Source of the DNA: Lepidurus packardi
Taxonomy: Eukaryota; Arthropoda; Branchiopoda; Notostraca; Triopsidae
Reading direction: 5' to 3'
NCBI GenBank assembly: GCA_023053545.1
Contig: JAKZAN010000004.1
Coordinates: 12,251,235 to 12,315,234 of the forward strand
Length of the DNA stretch: 64,000 nucleotides
The position numbers and the translations under genes are program-made. Position 1 is the first letter of the stretch, and every line of letters begins with the position of its first letter. The notes under the pieces were generated by a model. The model had not been told where the DNA came from. It did no database searches and saw nothing but the letters and a program-made list of their open reading frames with translations. Below are positions 63,583-64,000 of the stretch, one piece after another.

Positions 63583-63867
63583 AGCATATAGCCAAAACCT
63601 AACCTGTACAAACCACAGCGTTGCCAGATCGTGACAAAATAAGTTGAGGTCTATGGAAAAAGCGGGGAAATTAAAAGAGTTAGGTTAGGTTCTACTTGTT
63701 TTCGTGGTCAGAAAAGCATAATTATCTTAGCACACTAAAGGCTATTATTTATTATTTTATTATGAGTATTTATTCTGATTTTGTCATCAAGTGGCAACGC
63801 TGTAAGAACTTTCCCCATGCTCTTTCCCCTATCCTGGTTTGTACAGGTTGGGTTTTGGCTATATGCT
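63583..63867. repeat. Long imperfect inverted repeat at the right edge
   Basis: Left arm 63,583-63,640 (GCATATAGCCAAAACCTAAC, CTGTACAAACCACAGCGTTG, CCAG..GTGACAAAAT). Right arm 63,777-63,867 is its reverse complement with about 33 extra bases after the GTACAAACC match. The arms are separated by about 135 bp. No gene is seen here; it is probably KChIP intron or 5' flank. Confidence 0.8.
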
Positions 63868-64000
63868 ATCGGAGAATCAATGCAATTGGGAAAAGAATTC
63901 TAATTATTCCTACTCGTTGTAACTAAAAAAGACAAAAAGTCCCCCAACATATTTTTATTTATTGTGATTAGCAATATAATTCTAATCGTATTCTTACTAT

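Overview
The window is a compact nuclear segment from a protostome animal, almost certainly an arthropod. It carries clear Ir25a and Ir93a ionotropic receptors, a DOCK1/myoblast city gene, and many short GT-AG introns in AT-rich DNA. I cannot fix the order; a crustacean or other non-insect arthropod is my guess. Exons were read by hand from splice-site and phase agreement plus remembered family sequences. Boundaries are usually exact where phases chain.

Left end (1-8,200): a tandem segmental duplication with an offset of about 4.76 kb. Each unit held gamma-glutamyl transpeptidase (GGT) followed upstream on the same strand by Mediator subunit MED21. GGT copy A runs off the left edge; GGT copy B is complete. 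MED21 is intact in copy A and has lost its first exons in copy B. Two coding-like exons of an unrecognised gene (7,861-8,120) sit between the duplication and the next gene.

8,194-21,559 (+): a 35-exon DOCK1-type Rac activator, with SH3, DHR-1, DHR-2 and a proline-rich tail. 22,527-41,808 (-): two chemosensory/hygro-thermosensory co-receptor genes head to tail, Ir25a (15 exons, 944 aa) and Ir93a (18 exons, 915 aa). 42,167-42,598 (-): a doubtful proline-rich ORF. 43,248-46,155 (-): a six-exon rhodopsin-family GPCR of 343 aa. 46.2-50.8 kb has no gene that I can support.

50,867-54,363 (-): an unrecognised 438-aa signal-anchor protein with a GC-rich 66-bp array in an intron. 56,138-57,249 (-) NMNAT and 57,675-60,125 (+) dihydropteridine reductase form a divergent pair, one making NAD and the other using NADH. 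A U2 snRNA fragment with target-site duplications lies between them. 61,513 to the right edge (-): the 3' part of a KChIP-type neuronal calcium sensor.

Many of the larger introns are filled by their own private tandem array (units 22-220 bp). Dispersed elements recur across the window. Several noncoding sites match the core of the vertebrate CTCF motif. I found no tRNA, rRNA or CRISPR array.
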